Positions 33,028 to 41,731 of a stretch of DNA of 64,000 nucleotides are shown here, piece by piece (position 1 is the first letter of the stretch; each line of letters begins with the position of its first letter). Source of the DNA: Lentzea guizhouensis. GTDB taxonomy: Bacteria; Actinomycetota; Actinomycetes; Mycobacteriales; Pseudonocardiaceae. The position numbers were made by a program, and so were the translations under genes. The notes beneath the pieces were generated by a model. That model ran no database searches, had not been told where the DNA came from, and worked only from the letters and a program-made list of their open reading frames with translations. The stretch spans positions 8,308,001 through 8,372,000 of the forward strand of contig NZ_CP016793.1 in the NCBI RefSeq assembly GCF_001701025.1, given 5' to 3'.

Positions 33028-35865
33028 TCACGGCAACGTCCAGCGCTGGTTCGTGCCGCCGTGGCAGTTCCAGATGATCAGCGCGGTGCCGTCGGCGGTG
33101 CTCGCGCCGTTGGCGTCCAGGCACTTGCCCGACTTGGTGTTGACCACGGAGCCGTTGGCACCCGCGGACCAGTTCTGGCTCGTGGCGCCGTTGCAGGTGG
33201 TCAGCTGCACGGCGGTGCCGTCGGCGGTGGCTCCCCCGGCGGTGTCCATGCACTTGGACAGAGCCCGCAACGTGGTCGCCTCGACGGTCCAGCGCTGGTT
33301 CGTGCCGCTGTTGCACGTCCACAGCTGGATGCGGGTGCCGTCGGCGCTGCTGCCGCCGGTCACGTCGGCGCACTTGCTGCCCGCGCCGGTGATCGGCCCG
33401 GTGCGGCCACCGCCGGTGGACGTGTCGAACGTGAACGAGTCGACGTCGAACAGGTTGCCCGTGCCGCTACCGGCGAAGGTCAGGTACAGCCGCCCGGTGG
33501 TCGTGGGCACGGAGGTGAGCGCGGTGGAGACGTTGGTGAACGTCTCCCAGCTGCCGGTCACCGGCACGGTCACCGTGGCGATCGCGGTGCCGGTCGGAGA
33601 ACCGGTGCGCACCGAGATCGTGCCGCCCGAGCCGGCCGAGGAGACCCGTGCGGTGAACCGGTTCGCGCCGCTGAGATTGTAGGTGTCGAACGCGATCCAG
33701 TCGCCGTTGTGGACGTCGCCGACGGTCCGGCCGCCCTCCGCGGGCGTCTTGTCGAACAGGCCGGTGCCCGACTGGGTCGTGTGGTGCTCGGCCTGGCGGT
33801 GCCGCGGCTGCAGCACGTGCTGCGTGTGCGTGGTCGCCGGGGGAACCCCGTTCGCACCGTTGTCGGTGTACTCGGCGTCGAAGACCGCGAAGATGTTCGC
33901 CGCCGTGTCGTGCTCACCGTCGACGGGGATCTGCAGGGTGCCGGAGCAGCCGGTCTTCGAGGTGATCGGGTGGCCGTGGCTGTCGTGGCCGAGGATGTAG
34001 GACAGCTTCACCCGCGAGCAGTCGATCGTGCCGTCCTCGGCGTCGGTGACCGTGATCGTGTACGGGATGGTGTCGCCGAAGCTGAACAGGCTGCCGTTGA
34101 GCGGGGTGTTCAGCGTGACGACGGGTGCGGTGTTGCCGACGGTGACCACCACGCTGGTGCTGGCCGTGAGCCCGCCGGGGTCGGTCACCGTGAGCGTGAC
34201 CGTGTACTGGCCGTTCGTGGTGTAGGTGTGGCTCGGGTTGGCCGCGGTGGAGGTGCTGCCGTTGCCGAAGTTCCACGAGTAGGTCAGCGCGCCGTTCTCC
34301 GGGTCGGACGAGCCCGCGGACGAGAAGTTCACGGTCAGCGGAGCGGCACCGGAGGTGCGGTCCGCGCTCGCCTTCGCGATCGGCGCCCGGTTGCCCGACG
34401 GCACGTACTCGATGCGGTAGAGCGCGGAGCTCGCGTCACCGCTGCCCCAGCCGGTGCCGTAGTCGAGCACGTAGAGCGCGCCGTCCGGGCCGAAGGCGGC
34501 GTCCATGACCTGGGTGCCGCGCCAGGGGAAGTCGCCGATCTGCCCGGCGGAGCCGTCGGAGTTGACGTCGATCGTCTTGATCCAGCGCCGGCCGAACTCG
34601 GTGGCGAACACGTGCCCGTCCAGGGAGGCCGGGAACTTGACCGTCGACGGGTTGGTCGAGTCGTAGCGGTACACCGGGGCGGCCATCGGTGACTCGGACC
34701 CGCAGCCGAACGCGGCGAGGGAGCAGTTGTCGTACTTGATCCACGACGCGCGCGCCGGGGGGAGGTTCGTCAGGCCGGTGTTGTGCGGCGAGTTGTTGAC
34801 CGGTGCGGCGCAGTTGAACCGGTTGCCCGACGGACCGGACGGGAACGTGTAGTCCACGTAGGTCTCGTTGGTGGTGTTCGTGCCGGTGCAGTACGGCCAG
34901 CCGTAGTTGCCGGCCGAGGTGATCCGGTTGAACTCCACCTGCCCGGCGGGTCCGCGGGTCGAGGTCGTCGACCCGGCGTCCGGGCCGTAGTCGCCGAGGT
35001 AGATCGTGCCGGTGGCCTTGTCCACGTTGAACCGGAACGGGTTGCGCAGGCCCATCGCGTAGATCTCCGGGCGCGTGCGGGCCGTTCCCGGCGCGAACAG
35101 GTTGCCCGCCGGGATCGAGTACGACCCGTCGGCGTTCACCTTGATCCGCAGCACCTTGCCGCGCAGGTCGTTGGTGTTGCCGGCGCTGCGCTGCGCGTCG
35201 TAGGCGGGGTTGCGGCCGGAGCGCTCGTCGATCGGCGTGTAGCCCGCCGAGTCGAACGGGTTCGTGTCGTCGCCGGTGGACAGGTAGAGGTTGCCGGCGG
35301 CGTCGAAGTCCATGTCACCGCCGACGTGGCAGCACATGCCGCGGCTGGTCGGCACGTCGAGCACGGTCACCTGGCTCGCCGTGTTGACGGTGAAGTCGGA
35401 GTTGAGGGTGAAGCGGGACAACCGGTTCACACCGTTCCACGCGGAGAAGTCCGAGCCGGTGTTCGGCGCGTCCCCGCCGGGGGTCGACAGCGGTGGCGCG
35501 TAGAAGAGGTAGATGTGCCGGTTGGTGGCGAAACCGGGGTCCGCCGCGACGCCCTGCAGCCCCTCCTCGTCGTGGGTGTAGACCGGGATGTTCGCGATCA
35601 CGCTCGTGGCGCCGCCCGCGGTGGTGCGGCGCAGCGTGCCGTTGCGGGAGGTGTGCAGGACCGACCGGTCCGGCAGCACGGTCATCGACATCGGCTCGCC
35701 CATCTCGGCGACGCCCTTGGCGAGTTCCACCTGCTGGAAGTCGGCGGGGTTGACCACGTGGGCCGCGGCCGGTGGCGCGGTGGCGACGGAGGCGGCCGTG
35801 ACGGCCACCGCGGTGGCCACGGTCAGCAGTGCGGCGGACAGCGCCGCCGGGAGACGTTTTCTCAT
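33028..35865 (-). CDS. Secreted PQQ-type sugar dehydrogenase + PKD + CBM6 + ricin lectin
   Basis: A 945-residue exported protein. The signal peptide ends near residue 35 (APPAAAH). Residues about 40-490 are a glucose/sorbosone dehydrogenase-type propeller (GLQGVAADPGFATNRHIYLF, GGDMDFDAAGNLYLSTGDDT, YAMGLRNPFRFNV). Then a PKD domain (about 500-590), a GHDSHGHP-containing domain, a CBM6-like module (690-810) and a ricin-type lectin (822-945). It equals the C-terminal four-fifths of the ThuA fusion at 23409. It is the first gene of an operon with the ThuA-DUF1080 and esterase genes. A perfect CebR/CelR-type box upstream suggests induction on cellulose. Actual PQQ use is not shown by sequence alone. 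Confidence 0.88.
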   Translation of the reverse strand: MRKRLPAALSAALLTVATAVAVTAASVATAPPAAAHVVNPADFQQVELAKGVAEMGEPMSMTVLPDRSVLHTSRNGTLRRTTAGGATSVIANIPVYTHDEEGLQGVAADPGFATNRHIYLFYAPPLSTPGGDAPNTGSDFSAWNGVNRLSRFTLNSDFTVNTASQVTVLDVPTSRGMCCHVGGDMDFDAAGNLYLSTGDDTNPFDSAGYTPIDERSGRNPAYDAQRSAGNTNDLRGKVLRIKVNADGSYSIPAGNLFAPGTARTRPEIYAMGLRNPFRFNVDKATGTIYLGDYGPDAGSTTSTRGPAGQVEFNRITSAGNYGWPYCTGTNTTNETYVDYTFPSGPSGNRFNCAAPVNNSPHNTGLTNLPPARASWIKYDNCSLAAFGCGSESPMAAPVYRYDSTNPSTVKFPASLDGHVFATEFGRRWIKTIDVNSDGSAGQIGDFPWRGTQVMDAAFGPDGALYVLDYGTGWGSGDASSALYRIEYVPSGNRAPIAKASADRTSGAAPLTVNFSSAGSSDPENGALTYSWNFGNGSTSTAANPSHTYTTNGQYTVTLTVTDPGGLTASTSVVVTVGNTAPVVTLNTPLNGSLFSFGDTIPYTITVTDAEDGTIDCSRVKLSYILGHDSHGHPITSKTGCSGTLQIPVDGEHDTAANIFAVFDAEYTDNGANGVPPATTHTQHVLQPRHRQAEHHTTQSGTGLFDKTPAEGGRTVGDVHNGDWIAFDTYNLSGANRFTARVSSAGSGGTISVRTGSPTGTAIATVTVPVTGSWETFTNVSTALTSVPTTTGRLYLTFAGSGTGNLFDVDSFTFDTSTGGGRTGPITGAGSKCADVTGGSSADGTRIQLWTCNSGTNQRWTVEATTLRALSKCMDTAGGATADGTAVQLTTCNGATSQNWSAGANGSVVNTKSGKCLDANGASTADGTALIIWNCHGGTNQRWTLP

Positions 35866-36203
35866 GGCAGGTCAGTACCTTCGGTGTCTGCGCGCGCGGG
35901 CAGCGCGCGGTCCGCTGTGGACGGTCAGGGCGTCGGCGCGTCGAGCCGGTCCGTGAGCAGGCGCGTTCGCCACGGGTGACCCCGAATCTCTCTGGGAGCG
36001 CTCCCAGAAGAGAGGGGGCTGACCAGCCCGGTCCCTCGACGGGAACACGGGCCGGAAGGGGGTGCTACGAGCGGGACGAGGAGGTGCCGGAGAGCGGGAC
36101 GACTCCTCGGGGGCGGACGCGCCGCCATGACGTTCTGTTCACGCTTGGCTCCTTCGCAAGGGAAAGGGTCGCGCAGCGGAAGCGAACCGGAACGGTCGGT
36201 GGG
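35866..36203. other. 338-base intergenic region with a cellulose-regulon operator
   Basis: The gap lies between the 3' end of the inositol-phosphate synthase gene and the 5' end of the dehydrogenase gene. It holds the CebR/CelR-type palindrome at 35991-36008 and small GC hairpins such as GGGCT-GACC-AGCCC near 36016. I see no credible gene in it and no clear -35/-10 pair for the dehydrogenase operon. Confidence 0.6.
35991..36008. promoter_or_regulatory. CebR/CelR-type operator
   Basis: An 18-base perfect palindrome, TCTGGGAGCGCTCCCAGA, containing TGGGAGCGCTCCCA, the box known for the cellobiose-responsive repressors CebR (Streptomyces) and CelR (Thermobifida). It lies about 125 bases before the dehydrogenase start. 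The repressor is not encoded nearby. Confidence 0.85.
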
Positions 36204-37367
36204 TCAGTCGGTCTCGCGTGCGCGCGGGTCATCCAGTCCCCGCGCCCACTCGTGCAGTTCCCGGGCCTGTTCGGCGAGCCGGTGCTCGTCGCTGCCCAGC
36301 GGGTCCTTGAAGAAGAACGCGAGCGCGCCCTGCGCACCGGTGCGGCCGGCCGCGTGGGCGGCGGCGAGCAGGCGGGCGAGGTCGAGCACGAGCGGGGCGG
36401 CCAGGGACGAGTCCAGGCCGCTCCAGGTGAGCTGCAACGACATCCGCGCGCCCAGGAAGCCCTCGAACGACACGTGGTCCCACGCGGTCTTGCGTTCGCC
36501 GAGGTCGGGCACGTGGTCGATGTGCAACGGCGCGGTCACCTCCGCGCCGAGCAGGGCGGCCAGTCCCCTGGCCTTGGACGCGAGCTTGCTGCCGGCGTGC
36601 GCCGGGTCCTCCAGCGTCGCGCCGTCACCGCCGCCGAGCAGGTTGGTGCCGGTCCAGGACAGGACCTTGAGCGCCCGCGAGGTGAACATCGGCGCGATCG
36701 CCGCGCGCAGCAACGTCTCCCCCGTCTTGCCGTCGCGTCCGGCATAGGGCAACGACCGCTCCCGCGCCAGCTCGTCCAGCGCGGGCAGCGCGACGCCGGT
36801 GGACGGCGTGAAGTCCACGAAGGGGCAGCCAGCCTGGAACGCGGCGTACGCGACGAGCGAGCTCGGTGGCAGCACGGCGTTCCCCGGCACGGCGAGCGCT
36901 TCCTCCAGCTCCGCCAGCGACTCGTGCGGGACGTGCACGGGCGGTTCGGTCGAGGCCACGTTCACCACGACCACCCGCGCGAGCCCGTGCCGGGTGCGGA
37001 AGTCGTCGATGTCGGCGGCCAGCCGCCGGGCGACCCCTGCCTGGCTGCCGGAGAACGCGGCGGGGTCGTGGCCGGGCCGGATCTCCGCGTCCACGGCGTC
37101 CAGCCCGTCCGCCACCCACCCCGCCAGGTCGTGCGGCAGCACCCCGTCGCGCACGAGGCTCTCGACGCGCTTGACCAGCGGGGTGTCCACGACGTCGTGC
37201 CCGCCGACCACGAACGCCTCCCACGGCGGCAGGTCGGCGTCGAGCAGTTCGGAGGCGCAGCCCGTGGGCGGCACGAGCCCCTCGCGCAGGGCGAGCAGCC
37301 CGCTGACGGCTGTCGTCGCCACCGACCCCCTGGCACCGTTCAGCCACAGGCCGATCCGTCCGGTCAC
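36204..37367 (-). CDS. Inositol-3-phosphate synthase
   Basis: A 387-residue protein of the actinobacterial inositol-3-phosphate synthase group (NAD-dependent cyclisation of glucose 6-phosphate). The dinucleotide-binding start is GLWLNGARGSVATTAVSG; further signatures are VVVNVASTEPP, FVDFTPSTGVALPAL, GRDGKTGETLLRAAIAPMF and VLSWTGTNLLGGGDGATLED. The start is GTG with AGGAG before it. It is the last gene of a leftward operon with a TIM-barrel isomerase, a Gfo/Idh/MocA dehydrogenase and a sugar importer. In many EBO-type clusters a sugar-phosphate cyclase accompanies the UbiA and TIM-barrel genes; here it is 20 kb from them. Confidence 0.88.
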   Translation of the reverse strand: MTGRIGLWLNGARGSVATTAVSGLLALREGLVPPTGCASELLDADLPPWEAFVVGGHDVVDTPLVKRVESLVRDGVLPHDLAGWVADGLDAVDAEIRPGHDPAAFSGSQAGVARRLAADIDDFRTRHGLARVVVVNVASTEPPVHVPHESLAELEEALAVPGNAVLPPSSLVAYAAFQAGCPFVDFTPSTGVALPALDELARERSLPYAGRDGKTGETLLRAAIAPMFTSRALKVLSWTGTNLLGGGDGATLEDPAHAGSKLASKARGLAALLGAEVTAPLHIDHVPDLGERKTAWDHVSFEGFLGARMSLQLTWSGLDSSLAAPLVLDLARLLAAAHAAGRTGAQGALAFFFKDPLGSDEHRLAEQARELHEWARGLDDPRARETD

Positions 37368-37404
37368 GACTGTCTCCTCTCGTCAGCGGGCACTCGCCCG
37401 CGCG

Positions 37405-38412
37405 TCACCCGCCAGAGCTGAACGCGGCGTCGAAGGAGGCCGACGGCGGGTCGAAGGCGTTGCGGCGGATGAACTCCAGCGCCTCGGGCGCGCCGACGAG
37501 TCGGTCCATGCCGGCGTCCTCCCACTCGACGCTGATCGGACCGGAGTACCCGATGGTGTTGAGCATCCGGAACGACTGCTCCCACGGCACGTCACCGCGT
37601 CCGGTCGAGACGAAGTCCCAGCCGCGCCGCGGGTCCGCCCACGCCAGGTGCGAGCCCATCCGGCCGTTGCGGCCGTTGCCGACCTGGCGCCGGGCGTCCT
37701 TGCAGTCGACGTGGTAGATCCGGTCGCGGAAGTCCCACAGGAACCCGACCGGGTCGAGGTCCTGCCAGACGAAGTGCGACGGGTCCCAGTTGAGGCCGAA
37801 CGCGGGCCGGTGCCCGATGGCCTCCAGCGCCTGCACGGTCGTCCAGTAGTCGTAGGCGATCTCGGACGGGTGCACCTCGTGCGCGAACCGGACGCCGACC
37901 TCGTCGAACACGTCCAGGATCGGGTTCCACCGGTCGGCGAAGTCCTGGTAGCCGGCGTCGATCATCGACTGGGGCGCCGGCGGGAACATCGCGACGGCCT
38001 TCCAGATCGAGGAGCCGGTGAAGCCCACGACGGTGTCGACGCCGAGCTTGGCCGCGGCCCGCGCCGTCATCTTCATCTCCTCGGCCGCGCGCTGCCGCAC
38101 GCCCTCGGGGTCGCCGTCACCCCAGTTGCGGGCGGACAGGATGCCCTGGTGCCGCTCGTCGATCGGGTCGTCGCAGACGGCCTGACCGGTGAGGTGGTTG
38201 GAGATCGTCCACACCTTGAGGTCGTGCTTGGCGAGGATGGCGAGCCGGTCGGCGACGTAGTCGTCGTCCTCCGCGGCCCGCCACGGGTCGAGGTGGTCGC
38301 CCCAGCAGGCGATCTCCAGGCCGTCGTAGCCCCAGCCCGAGGCCAGCCGGCAGACCTCCTCGAACGGCAGGTCGGCCCACTGGCCGGTGAACAGCGTGAT
38401 CGGGCGTGCCAT
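37405..38412 (-). CDS. TIM-barrel sugar isomerase/epimerase
   Basis: A 335-residue xylose-isomerase-like TIM barrel: [93 protein letters not shown] and SVEWEDAGM. The metal ligands Glu (HEVHP), Asp and His (WDPSHF), Asp (HVDCKD) and Glu (VEWED) are all present. Proteins of this length and pattern sit beside Gfo/Idh/MocA dehydrogenases and act on ketosugars or inosose-like compounds. The ATG has GAGGAGAG upstream. Cytoplasmic. The exact reaction cannot be assigned. Confidence 0.88.
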   Translation of the reverse strand: MARPITLFTGQWADLPFEEVCRLASGWGYDGLEIACWGDHLDPWRAAEDDDYVADRLAILAKHDLKVWTISNHLTGQAVCDDPIDERHQGILSARNWGDGDPEGVRQRAAEEMKMTARAAAKLGVDTVVGFTGSSIWKAVAMFPPAPQSMIDAGYQDFADRWNPILDVFDEVGVRFAHEVHPSEIAYDYWTTVQALEAIGHRPAFGLNWDPSHFVWQDLDPVGFLWDFRDRIYHVDCKDARRQVGNGRNGRMGSHLAWADPRRGWDFVSTGRGDVPWEQSFRMLNTIGYSGPISVEWEDAGMDRLVGAPEALEFIRRNAFDPPSASFDAAFSSGG

Positions 38413-38440
38413 CTCGGTCCCTCTCCTCCTCGTGCTCTGC

Positions 38441-39598
38441 TCAGACCTGTTGCCACGTGCGGGACTCGGCGCTCGTCTCCACCGCGGCGAGGACGCGCTG
38501 CACCTGCAGCCCGTCGGCGAACGAGGGCGAGGGGTCGGTGCCCTCGGCCACGGCCCGCACGAGGTCCACGGCCTGATGGGTGAAAGCGTGCTCGTAGCCC
38601 AGGCCGTGCCCGGCCGGCCACCACGCGGACACGTACGGGTGCTGCGGCTCGGTGACCACGATCCGGCGGAACCCGGCGACGGACGCGTCCTCGGTGCCGT
38701 CGAAGAACTGCAGGACGTTCATGTCCTCGAAGTCGAACGCCAGGCTGCCCGCGGAGCCGTTGACCTCGATGCGCAGCGCGTTCTTGCGGCCGTTGGCGAA
38801 GCGGGTCGCCTCGAACGAGCCGAGCGCGCCGCCGGCGAAGCGGGCCAGGAACAACGCGGCGTCGTCCACGGTGACCGGACCGGTCTCGCCGGACACCGCG
38901 GTGCCGGACAGCCCGGAGTGGGCGGCCGCGACGGGCCGCTGCGGCACGAACGTCTCCATCGTCCCGGTCACCTCGGCGATGGTGTCGCCGAGGATGAACT
39001 GGGTGGCGTCCACGATGTGCGCGCCGATGTCGCCCAGCGCACCGGAGCCGGCCTTGTCCTTGTCCAGCCGCCACGACAGCGGTGCGGCCGGGTCGACGAT
39101 CCAGTCCTGCAGGTACTGGGCCCGCACGTGGTGGACGCGCCCGAGCCTGCCCTGCGCGACCAGGTCGCGGGCCAGGGCGAGGGCGGGCACCCGCCGGTAG
39201 CTGAAGCCCACCATCGCCCGCACCCCGCGTTCGGCGGCGCGTGCGGCCGCCTCCGCCATGGCGACCGCCTCGGCGACGCTGTTGGCCAGCGGCTTCTCGC
39301 ACAGCACGTGCTTGCCCGCCTCCAGGGCGGCGACCGCGATCTCGGCGTGCGTGTCACCCGGCGTGCAGATGTCCACCAGGTGCACGTCGTCGCGGTCCAG
39401 CACGGACTTCCAGTCGGTCACGGCGTCGGCCCAGCCGAGGCGGCCGGCGGCCCGCGTGCGGCCGGGGTCCCGGCCGCACAGCACCGCCATCACCGGCTGC
39501 ACCGGCAGGTCGAAGAAGCGGGGGGCGACCCGCCACGCCTGGGAGTGCGCGGCTCCCATGAACGCGTGGCCGACCATTGCGATGCCCAGCGTCGTCAC
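38441..39598 (-). CDS. Gfo/Idh/MocA-family NAD(P)-dependent sugar dehydrogenase
   Basis: A 385-residue oxidoreductase. Residues 1-125 form the Rossmann domain ([49 protein letters not shown] with the catalytic Lys-Pro), and the rest is the substrate domain ([30 protein letters not shown] with the conserved His). Such enzymes oxidise or reduce a hydroxyl of sugars, inositols or glycosides, often giving 3-keto products. The start is GTG, 13 bases after the binding-protein stop. With the TIM barrel next to it, it forms a typical oxidise-then-isomerise pair; the substrate is unknown. Confidence 0.92.
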   Translation of the reverse strand: MTTLGIAMVGHAFMGAAHSQAWRVAPRFFDLPVQPVMAVLCGRDPGRTRAAGRLGWADAVTDWKSVLDRDDVHLVDICTPGDTHAEIAVAALEAGKHVLCEKPLANSVAEAVAMAEAAARAAERGVRAMVGFSYRRVPALALARDLVAQGRLGRVHHVRAQYLQDWIVDPAAPLSWRLDKDKAGSGALGDIGAHIVDATQFILGDTIAEVTGTMETFVPQRPVAAAHSGLSGTAVSGETGPVTVDDAALFLARFAGGALGSFEATRFANGRKNALRIEVNGSAGSLAFDFEDMNVLQFFDGTEDASVAGFRRIVVTEPQHPYVSAWWPAGHGLGYEHAFTHQAVDLVRAVAEGTDPSPSFADGLQVQRVLAAVETSAESRTWQQV

Positions 39599-39611
39599 AG
39601 TGCGTTCCCTC

Positions 39612-40655
39612 TCAGGACTCGAAGGCGGTCGGCAGGTAGCGGTCGACGTTGTCCTTCGTCACGACCGGCGCGAACAGCTGCACCTCGCGCGGGACCTCGA
39701 CCTCGACCAGGTCGCCGAGCGCTTTGCCCTGCACCGCGAGCCTGGCCAGCCGGATGCCGTCCGCGCCCTGGGTGGACGGGTAGATCACCGTCGCCTTGTG
39801 CGGCCCGTTGTCCGCCTTGATCTCGCGCATGACGTTCGCCGAGCCCGCGCCGCCGACCATGAAGAACTCGCCGCGGCCGGAGTTCTTGATCGCGGCCGCG
39901 ACGCCGACGCCCTGGTCGTCGTCGTGGTTCCAGATGGCGTCGATCTTGCGCGCGGCCTGCAGCAGGTTCGCCGCGGCCCGCTCGCCGCTCTCCACGGTGA
40001 ACTCGGCGGCCACGCGGTTGGCCACCTTGAGCCCGCAGCCCGAGAGCGCGTCCGCGAAGCCCTTGCTGCGGTCCTGGGTCAGCGGCAGCGAGTCGATCCC
40101 GGCGATCTCCGCGACGACCGCGTCCGACTTGCCCTTGAGCCGGTCGCAGACGTACGTGCCGGCGGAGACGCCCATGCCGTAGTTGTCGCCCAGCACGGTC
40201 GACCGCGCGGCGAACGGGCTGTCGAACTCGCGGTCGACGTTGATCACGGTGATGCCGGCCTTCATGGCCTTGAGCGCGACCGGGGTGAGCGCGGCGCCGT
40301 CGAACGGCAGCAGGACGATCGCGTCCACCTTGTCGTTGATGAACGTCTCGACCTGGCTGATCTGGAGGTTGACGTCGTTGGTGCCCTCGACGACCTTCAG
40401 CTCCACGTCGGAGTACTTGCCGGCCTCCGCCTTGGCGGCGTTGGTGATCGCGGCCATCCAGCCGTGGTCGGCGGCCGGTGCGGAGAAGCCGATGACGACC
40501 TTCTTGCCCGGTTCGTCGTTGGCGACCCTCGCCCCGCCCTGGTTGGTGCCGCCTCCGGTGTTCTGCGGCGTGTTGCCGGTGCACGCGGTCAGCGCGACAC
40601 CGAGCGTCAGTGTCGCCGCGACCGCGGCGATGCGGGTGGTTCTCTTGTGCGGCAT
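39612..40655 (-). CDS. Sugar ABC importer substrate-binding lipoprotein
   Basis: A 347-residue ribose-type binding protein with lipobox LTAC (Cys25) and a Gly/Asn-rich linker before the two-lobe domain (VVIGFSAPAADHGWMAAITN, VDAIVLLPFDGAALTPVALK, TVINVDREFDSPFAARSTVL, IWNHDDDQGVGVAAA). It feeds the RbsC-type permease upstream. Conserved aspartates and arginines in INVDREF and NHDDDQG are those that bind sugars or cyclitols in this class. The ATG is preceded by GAGGAG at 12 bases. Its operon partners suggest a polyol, inositol-like or glycoside ligand. Confidence 0.92.
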   Translation of the reverse strand: MPHKRTTRIAAVAATLTLGVALTACTGNTPQNTGGGTNQGGARVANDEPGKKVVIGFSAPAADHGWMAAITNAAKAEAGKYSDVELKVVEGTNDVNLQISQVETFINDKVDAIVLLPFDGAALTPVALKAMKAGITVINVDREFDSPFAARSTVLGDNYGMGVSAGTYVCDRLKGKSDAVVAEIAGIDSLPLTQDRSKGFADALSGCGLKVANRVAAEFTVESGERAAANLLQAARKIDAIWNHDDDQGVGVAAAIKNSGRGEFFMVGGAGSANVMREIKADNGPHKATVIYPSTQGADGIRLARLAVQGKALGDLVEVEVPREVQLFAPVVTKDNVDRYLPTAFES

Positions 40656-40699
40656 GACTTTCTTGTCTCCTCGGGTGGCAGCGGTCTGGAGGGGCGGCG

Positions 40700-41731
40700 T
40701 CAAGCGCCGCTGCGTCGGGCGAGCCGCTGCTGCAGGAGGACGGCGACCACGATGATCGCGCCCTTCGCGACGGCCTGGGCGGAGATGGAGAGGTTGTTGA
40801 GGGTGAAGACGTTCGACAGCGTGGTGAAGATCAGGACACCGAAGACGGTGCCCGCGATCGTGCCGCGGCCGCCGGAGAGCAGCGTGCCGCCGATGACGAC
40901 AGCGGCGATGGCGTCGAGCTCGTACAACCCGCCGTGGGTGGCGCTGCCCGTGGTGGTGCGGGCGATGAGCATGACCGCGGCCAGCCCGCAGCACAGGCCG
41001 AGCAGCGAGTAGAGCATCACGGTGTGCCGCCGCACGTCGATGCCGGCGAGCCGGGCGGCCTCCGGGTTGCCGCCGACGGCGAACGTCCTGCGCCCGAACG
41101 TGGTGCGGTTGAGCAGCACCCACCCGCCGACCGCCACCAGCGCGAAGATCACCACGAGCACCGGTACCCCCAGCACCGATGCGTCGAAGAAGGCGGCGAA
41201 GCCCGGCACGTTCACGATCTGCGTCTTGCGGTTGGAGATGATCTCGGCCAGGCCGCGTGCGGCGGCCAGGCTCGCCAGGGTCGCGATGAACGCCACGACC
41301 CGGCCGTAGGCGATCAGCACCCCGTTGACCAGCCCGCAGGCCCCGCCCACCAGCAGCGCGGTGAAGACCATGACGATCCAGTGGGTGCCGGTGGCCATCC
41401 CCTGCGTGGCCAGCGTGGTGGCCCACACCGACGACAGCGCGACGATCGCGCCCACCGACAGGTCGATCCCGCCCCCGGTGATCACGAACGTCATTCCGAT
41501 GCTCACCACGCCGATCACGGCCGCGAGCCGCAGGATCGTGAGCACGTTGTCGATGTCGGCGAACCGGTCCCCGGCGGTGACCACACCGCCCGCGCACAGC
41601 AGGACCAGTGCGACCACGAGGCCGGTGTTGCGCCCGGCGGCGGAGCCCAGCAGGCCCGCGATGCCGGTCTCCTTCGCAGCGGGCGCTCTGCCCTGTGTCC
41701 GCGCGGGCACGGCGGCGGTGTCCTCGCTCAT
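40700..41731 (-). CDS. Sugar ABC importer permease (RbsC type)
   Basis: A 343-residue integral membrane protein with about eight to ten hydrophobic segments after a 35-residue soluble N terminus. BPD_transp_2 signatures are GGGIDLSVGAIVALSSVW, VAFIATLASLAAARGL, FAVGGNPEAARLAGIDV and AVVIGGTLLSGGRGTIAGT. There is only one permease gene, so the channel is probably a homodimer. Its ATG overlaps the ATPase stop (ATGA). Confidence 0.93.
   Translation of the reverse strand: MSEDTAAVPARTQGRAPAAKETGIAGLLGSAAGRNTGLVVALVLLCAGGVVTAGDRFADIDNVLTILRLAAVIGVVSIGMTFVITGGGIDLSVGAIVALSSVWATTLATQGMATGTHWIVMVFTALLVGGACGLVNGVLIAYGRVVAFIATLASLAAARGLAEIISNRKTQIVNVPGFAAFFDASVLGVPVLVVIFALVAVGGWVLLNRTTFGRRTFAVGGNPEAARLAGIDVRRHTVMLYSLLGLCCGLAAVMLIARTTTGSATHGGLYELDAIAAVVIGGTLLSGGRGTIAGTVFGVLIFTTLSNVFTLNNLSISAQAVAKGAIIVVAVLLQQRLARRSGA

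Noticed and set aside
36014..36060. Small GC hairpins after the inositol-phosphate synthase gene as a terminator
   Set aside because: Arms are only about five bases with no T-run and lie far from the stop codon. Too weak to call.
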